Source of the DNA: JAGLTZ01 sp964637695
GTDB lineage: Bacteria; Blakebacterota; Blakebacteria; Blakebacterales; Blakebacteraceae
DNA length: 64,000 bases
Assembly: GCA_964637695.1 (NCBI GenBank)
Contig: CAZWVF010000004.1
Location: 1 to 64,000, forward strand
Direction: 5' to 3'
Every line of letters begins with the position of its first letter. The stretch's first letter is position 1. The notes beneath the pieces were generated by a model. That model worked only from the letters and a program-made list of their open reading frames with translations. It did no database searches and had not been told where the DNA came from. This document shows positions 35,059-43,973 of the stretch, piece by piece. Position numbers and translations under genes: made by a program.

Positions 35059-35700
35059 TTGCCACTATCTATCCAGACAATCACCGTAGGACCAATCGAG
35101 GTTAACTGCTACATTGCCGGCGATCCCGAATCAAAGGACGCCATACTCATAGATCCGGGAGCCGAACCTGAGCGTATCACGGCAGAGATCACAAATGGAA
35201 ACTGGAATGTAACCCACGTGATCGCAACACACGGTCACTTCGATCATGTGATGGGAGTTGAGCGTATCCTGGAGGTAACGGGAGCACCATTCCTGATCCA
35301 CCAGGCCGGTGCAGATGTGCTCGAAAGAGCCCCCGAAGTGATGATGCGGTGGTTCGGAGTCGAAACCGATCCTCCACCCCAACCGGATCGCATTCTATCC
35401 GAAGGTGACACTATAGGAATAGGTAACTGCGAACTTGCGGTTGCCGAAACGCCCGGACATTCTCCCGGGGGGATATGCCTCATCGGTGAAGGGGTGGCTT
35501 TTGTGGGCGATGCAGTCTTTGCAGGGAGTATAGGTCGAACCGATCTGCCCGGCTCCGACTACACAACCCTGATATCGAGTATCGAAACGAAATTGCTGCC
35601 GCTGGAGGATGACACTGTTCTCTATCCCGGTCACGGACCATCCACAACCATCGGCCAGGAGAGAAGAACAAATCCCTTCTTCCTGCAGAATTTTGATTGA
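35059..35700 (+). CDS. MBL-fold hydrolase, glyoxalase II-like
   Basis: A small metallo-beta-lactamase-fold enzyme of 213 residues. Seen: VGPIEVNCYIA opening, ILIDPGAEPE, the metal motif HGHFDHV, the later TPGHSPGGI His, AVFAGSIGRTD and a final LYPGHGPSTTIG. This is the YcbL/glyoxalase-II-like class that hydrolyses thioesters such as S-lactoylglutathione analogues, though the physiological substrate is unknown. The start is TTG at 35059 with GAGG eight bases upstream; an ATG at 35023 is a real alternative adding 12 residues but lacks a Shine-Dalgarno. It is divergent from the sensor kinase. Confidence 0.9.
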   Translation: MPLSIQTITVGPIEVNCYIAGDPESKDAILIDPGAEPERITAEITNGNWNVTHVIATHGHFDHVMGVERILEVTGAPFLIHQAGADVLERAPEVMMRWFGVETDPPPQPDRILSEGDTIGIGNCELAVAETPGHSPGGICLIGEGVAFVGDAVFAGSIGRTDLPGSDYTTLISSIETKLLPLEDDTVLYPGHGPSTTIGQERRTNPFFLQNFD

Positions 35701-35739
35701 TTGTTCAGCTGTAAGTGAGAGATACCGGGCAGGAATCCG

Positions 35740-37563
35740 TTAATAATCGGGCACGGTGAGGTAGAATATACCCCATGCACCGGGTCCGGCGTGAGCACCC
35801 ACGGCCGGTCCGATTTCCAGTTCCAGCATCTCGACAGGACGGTAGCGCCACTCGAATTCCTCGCAGGCAATCTTTGACATCTCGGGGTTGTCGCTATGGG
35901 CTACAACCCCGATAACCGGCACTCCCTCTGGTATCTCATCATCGAATCTGCCCAGAATCTCGTCGAGTCCGTTCCTGGAACTCCTGACCTTGTCAACAGT
36001 CTCCAGCAGACCATCCCTGATTGTTATGAGTGGCATCAGCCCCAGGATCTGCCCGACCCAGCCGCGCAGTCTGCTGACCCGCCCGCCCTTGATGAGAAAC
36101 TCGAGGGTCTCAAGTATGCAGTAGAGCTTCGAATGGCGACGCATCTCCTCCAGGCGGTGCACGAGTTCCTCCAGACCGATACCCTTCCGCGCGAGGCGGG
36201 AGAGCTGCAGCGCCATAGTCCCTATCGGAATCGTCACGGTCTCCGTATCGAAAACGGTTATTCGACCTTTATCGATCTCTTCGGAGGCATTGACCGCAGC
36301 CTGGAAAGTCCCGCTCAGCTTGCTGGAGATGTGTATTGAAAGAACTTTCTCATATGAGGAGAGTGCTCTCTCGTAGACATCTTCCAGATCACCCGGAGCC
36401 GGCTGACTGGTCGTAGGGTGCAGCGGATGGGTTCTCAGCATCTCATAGAACTGTCCGGTAGTCAGTTCCACTTTGTCCCTGTATACCTCGTCTCCGAAGG
36501 CTATCAGACATGGAACTACCGTAATTCCCGCCTCCGCAGCGATATCGAGGGTCAGATCACAGGTGGAATCTGCCACAATCGCTACACTCTGTTTCTCCGA
36601 TCGCGGTCTGATCTGGATCTGTTTTGAGAAGAGAGCCTCTGCCTGCTTCTGCATGTCTTCCGCCCGGGCGTCGAGCAGTGTTCCGACGCTCTCGAGCAGG
36701 GCGAAGATTTCATCGGGTGAGTTGGAGTGGATGTGCACCTTGAGAAGATCAGAATCGCCACCCACGATCAGTGAATCGCCCAGCTTCTTCAGTCGCTTCT
36801 TCAATGCATCGGGCTCTGTGGCGGGATCTTCAACCAGCGCCTGAGTGCAGTATCGGTAGGTTATCTGATCAGGTGCACCGGCACTTCCCATCAACGCGGC
36901 AGGGTAAACTGCTGCAGGCTCCGTGCGTGCCGGATGCAGAACGCCGCGGTGTATGAATTCGTTTATCCCTTCGAGCATATGTACGAACCCCTGCGCACCG
37001 GCATCCACCACACCGTGTTTCTTCAGTAGAGCCATCTGCTCCTGAGTATGCGCCAGGGCCACTTTCGCCCTTTCGAGGGCGCCGTCAAGGATGTCTTCGA
37101 TGTCCCGCGGCTCGCGGCTCAGATTCGTTATGGTATTCGACCACTCTCTCATGACCGTCAGGATAGTACCCTCTACCGGTTCCATGATGGCGTCGTACGC
37201 CCTCTGGAAAGCCTGCTGGCATGCTCTGGCCAGTTCTTCCCTGTGAAGACGGCGGATACCACGATCGAAGCTCTCGAGAAATCCGCGAGTGAACTGTGCC
37301 AGTATGAAGCCGGAATTGCCGCGGGCCCCCACAAGGACGGCACGTCCCAGTTCATTGCGGACATCGTCGAGCGATGGAGAGTCGAGGTGGGCTATGCCAT
37401 CCACGGCATAGGCGAGGGTCATCGCCATATTTGTTCCGGCATCGCCGTCCGGAATAGGGAAGACATTGATCGAGTTCAGCGACTCGCGGTGCGCGTTGAC
37501 CCGGTTTGCTGCGGCAATGAATGTTCTCTGAAGCCGCCTGCCGTCAAGATAGCGGATAGACAT
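35740..37563 (-). CDS. DhaL/DAK2-DegV fusion (FakA-FakB-like fatty acid kinase)
   Basis: A 607-residue fusion. The N-terminal DhaL/DAK2 domain (about 1-200) carries the nucleotide/Mg site INVFPIPDGDAGTNM. A middle region (about 210-310, KVHIHSN) resembles the FakA middle domain. The C-terminal DegV domain (about 325-607) has VADSTCDL, PTTSQPAPGDLEDVY and SSKLSGTFQAA. Known in Firmicutes: FakA (DhaL-containing) phosphorylates fatty acids bound by the separate DegV protein FakB; here the two appear joined in one chain. This would let the cell activate exogenous or released fatty acids for phospholipid synthesis. The ATG at 37563 is chosen since similarity begins there; an in-frame upstream extension overlaps the TPR gene. 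It is 49 bases after the TPR gene. Confidence 0.88.
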   Translation of the reverse strand: MSIRYLDGRRLQRTFIAAANRVNAHRESLNSINVFPIPDGDAGTNMAMTLAYAVDGIAHLDSPSLDDVRNELGRAVLVGARGNSGFILAQFTRGFLESFDRGIRRLHREELARACQQAFQRAYDAIMEPVEGTILTVMREWSNTITNLSREPRDIEDILDGALERAKVALAHTQEQMALLKKHGVVDAGAQGFVHMLEGINEFIHRGVLHPARTEPAAVYPAALMGSAGAPDQITYRYCTQALVEDPATEPDALKKRLKKLGDSLIVGGDSDLLKVHIHSNSPDEIFALLESVGTLLDARAEDMQKQAEALFSKQIQIRPRSEKQSVAIVADSTCDLTLDIAAEAGITVVPCLIAFGDEVYRDKVELTTGQFYEMLRTHPLHPTTSQPAPGDLEDVYERALSSYEKVLSIHISSKLSGTFQAAVNASEEIDKGRITVFDTETVTIPIGTMALQLSRLARKGIGLEELVHRLEEMRRHSKLYCILETLEFLIKGGRVSRLRGWVGQILGLMPLITIRDGLLETVDKVRSSRNGLDEILGRFDDEIPEGVPVIGVVAHSDNPEMSKIACEEFEWRYRPVEMLELEIGPAVGAHAGPGAWGIFYLTVPDY

Positions 37564-37612
37564 GAGGGCACAGTCTACTTCCGGTACTCGATCTGTCAAG
37601 GACGGGGCACTA

Positions 37613-38101
37613 CTACCGGTGGATCGATTTAGAATACTTTTGTACGGCCAGAACGGCAGGAGTGAAGGAAGGATTCTCCTCCAGAGCATTCTTGTAATAT
37701 TCAAGGGCTTTTGCAGGCGATCCGATCAATTCACTCGCTCTTCCCAGGTTGTAATAAGGATAGCAGTATGACTCGTACCGTTTAGCCTGCAGCGCCAGCA
37801 TCAGCCACTGCAGTGCATCTTCAGGACGTCCCATCTCTATGAGATATGCTCCTATGTCGTTGTATGGATTGCCGAGGGAGGGATCGACCCGGATGGCCTT
37901 GTAACACTCCTTGATCGCATCTTCGAGACGGCCCTGGAAGGAGTATGCCCAACCGAGGAATGTGTAGGCTTCCGCTGTGGGAACCAGCTCGAGAGAGCGC
38001 TTGTACTGGTAAACCGCCTCCTGGAGCTTTCCCTGCCGCTGTAATACGTAACCGCGGTGGAACGCCCTTATCGCCTCTGTTCTGATCGAATCGCGTTTCA
38101 T
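37613..38101 (-). CDS. TPR-repeat protein
   Basis: A 162-residue cytoplasmic protein made of about four tetratricopeptide repeats (about 8-155). Visible repeat cores include GYVLQRQGKLQEAVYQYKRS, GWAYSFQGRLEDAIKECYKA and GRPEDALQWLMLALQAK. There is no catalytic motif, so it is presumably a protein-protein adaptor. It precedes the FakA-FakB-like gene on the same strand and starts three bases from the divergent acyltransferase gene. Partner unknown. Confidence 0.85.
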   Translation of the reverse strand: MKRDSIRTEAIRAFHRGYVLQRQGKLQEAVYQYKRSLELVPTAEAYTFLGWAYSFQGRLEDAIKECYKAIRVDPSLGNPYNDIGAYLIEMGRPEDALQWLMLALQAKRYESYCYPYYNLGRASELIGSPAKALEYYKNALEENPSFTPAVLAVQKYSKSIHR

Positions 38102-38104
38102 AGC

Positions 38105-38920
38105 ATGTCCCTATGGAGCCTGGCGGAAATTAGCCCACTCCTCCGACGATTATGCTGCTGGCCCCGGGGCCCGGCTCCAGTTAATCTTCAGGGAAGAACT
38201 AACCCGATACAGGACTGCACTGACTTGTCAGCACAGAACGGCCCGCCAGACCCGAAGCCATACCCCCCGACAATCGGTCAGAGGATAGTGGCAGCTCTCG
38301 GCCGGATGATGATCCGTCTGCTGGGCAGCACACTCAGGTATGAAATGATCGGAGAGGAATACCTGCGGGAGGCGCGAGAAAACTCACCCGACGGCCATGT
38401 TGCACTGGCATTCTGGCACGGCAGGCAGTTTTCGCTCGTTTATGCATGGAAGGGCAGCAACATAGCCGTTCTGACCAGCCTCAGCCGGGACGGGACTCTG
38501 CAGAGCCTGGTACTTGGAGGTCTGGGATTTCACATCGTTCGGGGTTCCACATCGAGAGGTGCTGTCAGGGGGCTGGTGGGGATCATAAGAGCGGTGAAGG
38601 AAGGGCGTGACACAGGTTTTGCGGTGGATGGGCCCCGCGGTCCTCACAGGCTTGCACAGCATGGCATCCTCTATGCAGCCATGAAAACCGGCATACCGGT
38701 GGTACCGATGACAAGTGCCGCCCGGCGGGCACGCGTATTCGAAAAGGCCTGGGATAAGTACATTCTGCCTCTGCCGTTTACGAGGGTTGTGGTCGCTTAC
38801 GATGAGGGATTCACGATACCCGACGACAGCGATGCAGATTACCTGGACAGAAGGGCGACCGAACTGGGTGAACTGCTGGATAATCTGACTGCTGAGGCAG
38901 AAGAGGCACTGCGAACCTGA
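38105..38920 (+). CDS. DUF374-type lysophospholipid acyltransferase
   Basis: A membrane-associated acyltransferase of the DUF374 group. Seen: ALAFWHGRQFSLVYAW with the likely catalytic His, TSLSRDGTLQSLVLGGLGF, RGSTSRGAV and FAVDGPRGPHRLAQHG with the substrate-binding Pro-Arg-Gly, then GIPVVPM. It would acylate a lysophospholipid or lipid A-like acceptor at the inner membrane. The N-terminus is uncertain: from ATG 38105 the first ~40 residues look unconserved, and a TTG at 38225 (MSAQNG...) is in frame. Its position opposite the fatty-acid-kinase fusion suggests a shared lipid role (inference). Confidence 0.85.
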   Translation: MSLWSLAEISPLLRRLCCWPRGPAPVNLQGRTNPIQDCTDLSAQNGPPDPKPYPPTIGQRIVAALGRMMIRLLGSTLRYEMIGEEYLREARENSPDGHVALAFWHGRQFSLVYAWKGSNIAVLTSLSRDGTLQSLVLGGLGFHIVRGSTSRGAVRGLVGIIRAVKEGRDTGFAVDGPRGPHRLAQHGILYAAMKTGIPVVPMTSAARRARVFEKAWDKYILPLPFTRVVVAYDEGFTIPDDSDADYLDRRATELGELLDNLTAEAEEALRT

Positions 38921-38927
38921 TTATTCT

Positions 38928-38955
38928 GATCTGAATACAATCAATGGTTCAGATC
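38928..38955. terminator. Hairpin at the convergent end of acyltransferase and barrel-like genes
   Basis: Seen: GATCTGAA and TTCAGATC form a perfect 8-bp inverted repeat with a 12-base loop across the junction of the convergent genes at 38920 and 38941. No T tract follows on either strand, so it may terminate weakly or act as an mRNA 3' end barrier. Confidence 0.4.
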
Positions 38956-40512
38956 GATCGACAGGGATATCCACCACCGGAGTCCTCCCCATATATCAGC
39001 CTTCTCCCCGCGATACGGTTCAGGAACGGGCTCATCCTCCGGCTGCTTTCGTTCCTGTACCGCAAGGGGGAGCAACTGGGCAATCCCTCCCTGCAGGCTG
39101 ATGTCGGCGGCGATCGAAGCCTCACCCTGCACACCCAGATCAAGAAGTTGAGCCGATCGCAGCCGAAGTTGATCAAGAAGGATATTGGTGCGTCCGAGCC
39201 CCAGGACCAGCGGCTCCCACGATTCGAACTCTCCAGCGGTCCACAGGTGGTGCATGTCCACGCCCAGATAGATCCTGTAAAGATCTGAACGTTTGAGCCA
39301 CCTTCTTCCTCCTGTGCTGATGACATTCACACTCAGGTCTGCCACAGCTCTGCGCCTCAGTCCGAGAAGGTCCATGATTGCAGGGGTGAATGGCCAGAAT
39401 TCCAGGTCCCCTTCACCCCTCATTAATGTGCTCGTATACCCAGACCAGAGCTGGAAGGGATTGCCAGATAGATTCAGGTTCCACGCTGTTCGAAACCAAA
39501 AGCGGGAGTCGTTAAGGAGAAAGCGGGCGTACCTCAATCCCTGCGAAAAAAGCTCTGAACGGTGTTCTCCCCTTCCAAAACCACCGGAGAGAAAAAGCTT
39601 TCCGGCAGGTGACTCTGCTCTGAGATCGAGAAGCCACAGGTCGGGGCTCGGCTTCAACCTGTGCATCGGTTCCTCCTCTCCTCTTCCACTTCCCCATCTC
39701 CGCTGCAATCTGAAGCCAAGAGGCCAGCTCATGACGCTGCCGGTCCATTCGATGCCGTACATATACTTTGAGGAGGGAGCGATCACCTCTGCACGATCCG
39801 ATCCATATTCAATTTCAACCTGGTCACCGGCAACTCTTCTCGAACCCCAGATCGAAAGGCTCATCTCATTTTGCAGGTTCATCTTTACCGCAGCGGCCGC
39901 TTCATCGTCACCACGAAAGTGACCCTTCTGCCCCAATGAGATGAGGTATTCCCACTTCTTGTTTCTGCCTCTTATTCCCAGCCATGAATGATTTTCACTG
40001 ATATTTCGATTCAGTTGACCCTTTTCTCTTCTGAATCCAATGTTGGTGGAACTGCCTGACTCTGTGCCTCCCACCAGCAGGAACAGCTTTTCACCGGCCA
40101 GAGGAGTAGAGGCATGGATCACTGAGTAGCCGGCGGTCTGGTCGTCATCGGGGTTACCGGCTCTGCGGGCGCGATACGTAAGAGCGTTCCACTGCTCAAA
40201 TCGCACTCCGGAAAAATCGGAATTCATCCATCCGGCGGGATCCACTACCGGTGACGCTCCCATCAGGCCCATCGTGTTCGAACCGGGATTTCCCCATCCA
40301 GCCACAGGAACGACAGCGTCCCTGCTTCCGCTGCTGATCATCGATTCGGGCGCAATCAGACTGCTCAGTTCAGGCCATATCATGGTTGCCTGCGCCGAAG
40401 CAGGATGAGAGGAACTGGAAACGAGAATTCCTGAAATCAGCAGCTGGAGAAGGAATGTAAACGGCCGGAAGGACGTTAACCCTCCCGGCCGTGCGGTCTC
40501 CAGAACAATCAC
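38941..40512 (-). CDS. Secreted beta-barrel-like protein of unknown function
   Basis: I do not recognise this family. The product is 523 residues with a signal peptide (hydrophobic run FLLQLLISGILVSS, cleavage near SAQA, about residue 43), then many short amphipathic strands with W/R/G-rich turns. Examples are WSGYTSTLMRGEGDLEFW and GGLRWWISLSIDLNH, the latter forming the aromatic C-terminal end. This is the pattern of an outer-membrane barrel, with at most a partial match to known porin-like families. The GTG at 40512 is chosen for its GGAG Shine-Dalgarno; a GTG at 40536 is in frame. It sits 35 bases after the lipoprotein gene (40548-41897), so the two likely form a secreted pair. Confidence 0.6.
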   Translation of the reverse strand: MIVLETARPGGLTSFRPFTFLLQLLISGILVSSSSHPASAQATMIWPELSSLIAPESMISSGSRDAVVPVAGWGNPGSNTMGLMGASPVVDPAGWMNSDFSGVRFEQWNALTYRARRAGNPDDDQTAGYSVIHASTPLAGEKLFLLVGGTESGSSTNIGFRREKGQLNRNISENHSWLGIRGRNKKWEYLISLGQKGHFRGDDEAAAAVKMNLQNEMSLSIWGSRRVAGDQVEIEYGSDRAEVIAPSSKYMYGIEWTGSVMSWPLGFRLQRRWGSGRGEEEPMHRLKPSPDLWLLDLRAESPAGKLFLSGGFGRGEHRSELFSQGLRYARFLLNDSRFWFRTAWNLNLSGNPFQLWSGYTSTLMRGEGDLEFWPFTPAIMDLLGLRRRAVADLSVNVISTGGRRWLKRSDLYRIYLGVDMHHLWTAGEFESWEPLVLGLGRTNILLDQLRLRSAQLLDLGVQGEASIAADISLQGGIAQLLPLAVQERKQPEDEPVPEPYRGEKADIWGGLRWWISLSIDLNH

Positions 40513-40547
40513 CGGAATCTCCTGCTTGATCAGCACCCTTCAGGCAA

Positions 40548-41897
40548 TTAATTAATGCCTCCCATGAAAATCGGGAAGGGACCAGGAGATGGGAACATCG
40601 TGATCCCGAAGAAAGCCTTGAATGCCGCGTCGGTAGTCAGGCCGGGATAAATCCCGTTAAGAGTGGGGTTCGGGAAGACGAACTGGCTGTAATCCTCCGG
40701 CCAGCCATCCCACAGGAACATCATATACATGCTGTTCCACTGGTATGGGGGCAGCACCTGTTTCGGGTCGGAGATAGGATTGCTGAAATAGGCCGACAGG
40801 TCCACGGTCAGGCTCTCGGTGGTGCCGTCCCCATCGAAATCCTCTTCGACCAGGTAGGGGCCGTTCAGAGTCGCGCTCAGCTGATTCAGCCCCAGAGCGA
40901 TATCCAGAAGATCCTGCACAGAGGGACCGGAATCTCCGGTAGGATCTATCTTGATCAGATCGTCGGTCTGATCGTCGGTCTCTGCCTGCAGGGCGGCCGA
41001 GAACTGGCCGAGCTTGGTAATCGCCGTAAGAAGTGATGTACGCGTCAATCCCAGATGGGTCGCCCCATTGGTGCGCAGTTTCAGGAAGGTGCCATCCTGC
41101 TGATTGAGAGCCGCTTTTACTGCCGTCGTATCACTGAAATCTGGGGCGTTCAGATTGTAGGAGACGAAGAAGTGGAGCTGCGATTTAAGCACGTTGATCA
41201 TAGCATCCAGCATCAGGATATCTGCTATATCGAGTTCCAGTCGCCCCTCCTGCATCCCGGTTAATTCGGGTGTCAGGACCAGCTGCCAGTCGGGATATGC
41301 CTCGATAGATTCCAGCAGGAGTATCACAACATCCAGAACCGGAATTATCACGTTCTCCATAATATCCTGAAGAGGTCCCAGATCGGGCGGTTGATCCTGG
41401 ATGACACGGGCCATCTGCGAATTCATCCACCTGAGCCAGCTTCCAGGAGTCAGAACCTGTGATCCTGTCTGTGATATGCCGCCTCCCACAACTTTACGGA
41501 AACCGACCGGATCGCTTCCGGCAACCCTGGCAAAGGAACCAGGTCCCAAGATACCGCCAACCGCGGCCAGCACCTGCTGGTTCTGACTCAGCAGACCAAC
41601 ATCACACATCACCAGGCCCGCATTGGCGTCCATATTCTCCGGATCGAGCAGCTTAGCTGCCTCAAATTTGGCTTTCGGAGTTGCGAAATCGGGGACGTCG
41701 CTGTTGAAGGCAACGGCCAGTAACTGGAATCCCTCATCGATGAGCAGCTGTGCCGCCTTCTGATCGGCATCACCTTCGGGTGATGTAGATTCCTCGCAAC
41801 CCGACAATGCCATCAGGGACACCGCTGACGCCAGAAACGCGAACCGCGCATACCTCTTCAGCAGTGCCTTATAACCACCGGTTGAATTCAGAAACAT
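40548..41897 (-). CDS. Lipoprotein of unknown function
   Basis: A 449-residue protein with a signal peptide ending in lipobox LSGC (Cys about 33), so it is exported and lipid-anchored. The mature part opens with a TPR-like helical segment (DQKAAQLLIDEGFQLLAVAF...FEAAKLLDPENMDANAGL), followed by helical and polar regions including FLKLRTNGATHLGL and a stretch near QQDGTFLKLR. I see no enzymatic motif. AGGAGG lies about 12 bases before the ATG. It is upstream of the barrel-like gene on the same strand and may act with it at the outer membrane. Confidence 0.7.
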   Translation of the reverse strand: MFLNSTGGYKALLKRYARFAFLASAVSLMALSGCEESTSPEGDADQKAAQLLIDEGFQLLAVAFNSDVPDFATPKAKFEAAKLLDPENMDANAGLVMCDVGLLSQNQQVLAAVGGILGPGSFARVAGSDPVGFRKVVGGGISQTGSQVLTPGSWLRWMNSQMARVIQDQPPDLGPLQDIMENVIIPVLDVVILLLESIEAYPDWQLVLTPELTGMQEGRLELDIADILMLDAMINVLKSQLHFFVSYNLNAPDFSDTTAVKAALNQQDGTFLKLRTNGATHLGLTRTSLLTAITKLGQFSAALQAETDDQTDDLIKIDPTGDSGPSVQDLLDIALGLNQLSATLNGPYLVEEDFDGDGTTESLTVDLSAYFSNPISDPKQVLPPYQWNSMYMMFLWDGWPEDYSQFVFPNPTLNGIYPGLTTDAAFKAFFGITMFPSPGPFPIFMGGIN

Positions 41898-42001
41898 GGC
41901 AGGAAAGACCTCCTCCCGGGATTTTACAGATTGTGGTATTTTTTCAATGCCACTTCTGGACTATAAACCGGGCAGTACATTTACAGCCAACGTATATCAA
42001 G

Positions 42002-42553
42002 TTAATCGCCGGGGTGTTCGAAAGCTACTCCCTGCTTCATTTCTTCGAATCGGGCGAGCAGGAAGAGAACGTCGGAAAGTCGGTTCAGATATGGCACTAT
42101 GAACGGGTTCTCCGGTGCCTCACTCCCTTTTTCAATCAGCGAAATAACCGTTCTTTCAACCCTGCGGACTATCGAACGTCCCAGATCTATCGCTGCACTG
42201 GCCGCAGTGGCACCTGGTACAATGAACCGGGGAGAGAGTTCCACCAGATCCTCCAGTTCGAGTCCAAGTGCTTCCAGAGCGCTCAGCTGCTGCTCACCGA
42301 TCCGGTTCTCAAGTATCTGATCGGCCGATGTTTTTGTAGCCAGTTCCGCGCCGATCAGAAAGCAGGTTTCCTGTATCTGCAGAAGTTCATTCCGGATTCT
42401 CTCGTCGGTGGAGAGTGCCCTGCCCAGGCCTATCGCCGACACCGCTTCATCCAGCGCGCCATACGCTTCGGTACGCGGATCGTTCTTGGAGATCTCTTCA
42501 CCCGAGAACAGGCGGGTACGGCCCCCATTACCCCGTTTTGTAGAGATGCTCAT
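42002..42553 (-). CDS. Cob(I)alamin adenosyltransferase (PduO/MMAB type)
   Basis: Transfers the adenosyl group of ATP to cob(I)alamin, forming coenzyme B12. The 183 residues show the family start TKRGNGGRTRLFSGE and KNDPRTEAYGALDEAVSAIGLGRA, and the C-terminal signature RSIVRRVERTVISL and NRLSDVLFLLAR. It ends an apparent three-gene run (flippase-like, HD-GYP, this gene) with a gap of only 8 bases to the HD-GYP gene. A B12 role fits the MetH in this genome, although MetH uses methylcobalamin; adenosylcobalamin enzymes must lie elsewhere. Confidence 0.95.
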   Translation of the reverse strand: MSISTKRGNGGRTRLFSGEEISKNDPRTEAYGALDEAVSAIGLGRALSTDERIRNELLQIQETCFLIGAELATKTSADQILENRIGEQQLSALEALGLELEDLVELSPRFIVPGATAASAAIDLGRSIVRRVERTVISLIEKGSEAPENPFIVPYLNRLSDVLFLLARFEEMKQGVAFEHPGD

Positions 42554-42561
42554 GGCAATGC

Positions 42562-43920
42562 CTAATCAGGCACCCATCCTTCGCTGATACTGCGTTGGTA
42601 GTAGAAATCAAACCGGTCGAGAAGGTGTTTTCCCTCTTCTGAGATTCCTTCCTCACCTTCGTTGGCCTCCATTATCCCCTGCAACTCACCCAGAGAATAC
42701 TTTTCAAATAACTTGAGATCTTCTTTCTCAACAGGCTCTACGTTGTCCTGCTCCATGATGATTATAATCTGGTCAATTGTCAGGTTCTTGAAAGCTTCCA
42801 GAAACTCCGTCTGTATATGCCCCTGGCTCTCCTCATCCAGAACCCTCATAACCCGGATGAATTCCATCCTGTCCCTGTAATGTCGGCGGCTGGTTATCGC
42901 ATCGAAGATGTCTCCGATCGCCAGTACCCGTCCCTCTTCAGGTATATCATCACCTGTCAGGCCGAGCGGGTATCCCTTCCCGTCGATCCTCTCATGATGG
43001 CTTCCGGCCATCATGGGGATCTCCTTCTTCTCTCTGTCGAAATGAATCTTCTCGAGGATATTCAGAGTATGCCGGGCGTGGGACTGGATGACCTTGTACT
43101 CCTCGTCGTCCAGCTTTCCATCCTTGAAGAGAATGATCTCCGGAACCCCGATCTTGCCGATATCGTGCATGAGGGCAGCTGCATTGAGGATCTCCAGCTG
43201 TTTCTCCGAGTAGTCGAGTTTCTCGGCGATGATTACAGAATAGTCGGTCACCCTCTTGCTGTGACCCGCAGTAATGGGATCTCTCGCATCCATGGCAGTT
43301 GCCAGGGTTTCCACAAAGGATATAAAGCTCTTCTTCTGTTCCTCGTAAAGCTGGGAGTTCTCAACCGCGATTGCAGCCTGACCGGCCAGTGATTTCAGGA
43401 TCTCTTCATCCTCGTGGGTGAAGGCTTCATCCCCCCGCTTGTTCAGCACCTGCATCACGCCTATGCGATCGCCAGTTTGGTTGTTCATGGGGACCGCAAG
43501 TACCGAGCTTGTCCGGTACCCGGTGCGCTTATCGAATTCCTGGTTGAATCTCTCGTCTTCGTACGCATCAGGGATATTAAGTATTGTACCTGTTTTTGCC
43601 ACGGCGCCGGCCAGGCCCATGTGCATGGGGAATCTGATCTCCATGAATCGCACGCCCTGAGCCACCTTCGACCAGAGTTCTTCAGTGTCCCAATCGATCA
43701 GGAAGAGGCTCGAACGGTCCGCATTCATGATCTCGGTGGTTTTGGCGACGATAAGGTTGAGCAGACGGTCCAGATCAAGAGTACCTGCCAGCGCACGCGA
43801 TACGTCGTTCATGGCACGCAGGCGGGAGAGTTCGAAAAGTGCCTCCTCGAGCGTTATCTCCTCTGCAGAACCAGAAGTGATACCTGAGTCGGGATTTTCT
43901 TTTTTCTCCGGATTGGGCAT
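42562..43920 (-). CDS. GAF-HD-GYP cyclic-di-GMP phosphodiesterase
   Basis: A 452-residue protein with a short N-terminal helix, a GAF domain (about 50-190, including VAQGVRFMEIRFPMHMGLAG) and an HD-GYP domain (about 200-380). The HD motif is HDIGK (His252-Asp253) with HHER at 308-311 and DGKGYP at 313-318, the complete set for c-di-GMP hydrolysis. The GAF domain would sense a small molecule or redox state. The ATG at 43920 is chosen because GGAG sits eight bases upstream; a TTG at 43977 is in frame and overlaps the upstream stop. It lies between the flippase-like gene and the adenosyltransferase gene. Confidence 0.93.
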   Translation of the reverse strand: MPNPEKKENPDSGITSGSAEEITLEEALFELSRLRAMNDVSRALAGTLDLDRLLNLIVAKTTEIMNADRSSLFLIDWDTEELWSKVAQGVRFMEIRFPMHMGLAGAVAKTGTILNIPDAYEDERFNQEFDKRTGYRTSSVLAVPMNNQTGDRIGVMQVLNKRGDEAFTHEDEEILKSLAGQAAIAVENSQLYEEQKKSFISFVETLATAMDARDPITAGHSKRVTDYSVIIAEKLDYSEKQLEILNAAALMHDIGKIGVPEIILFKDGKLDDEEYKVIQSHARHTLNILEKIHFDREKKEIPMMAGSHHERIDGKGYPLGLTGDDIPEEGRVLAIGDIFDAITSRRHYRDRMEFIRVMRVLDEESQGHIQTEFLEAFKNLTIDQIIIIMEQDNVEPVEKEDLKLFEKYSLGELQGIMEANEGEEGISEEGKHLLDRFDFYYQRSISEGWVPD

Positions 43921-43973
43921 TGAAATCTCCGTGAGATGTAGATCTGCTCTTCCCTGATATGCTAGACTTACTT

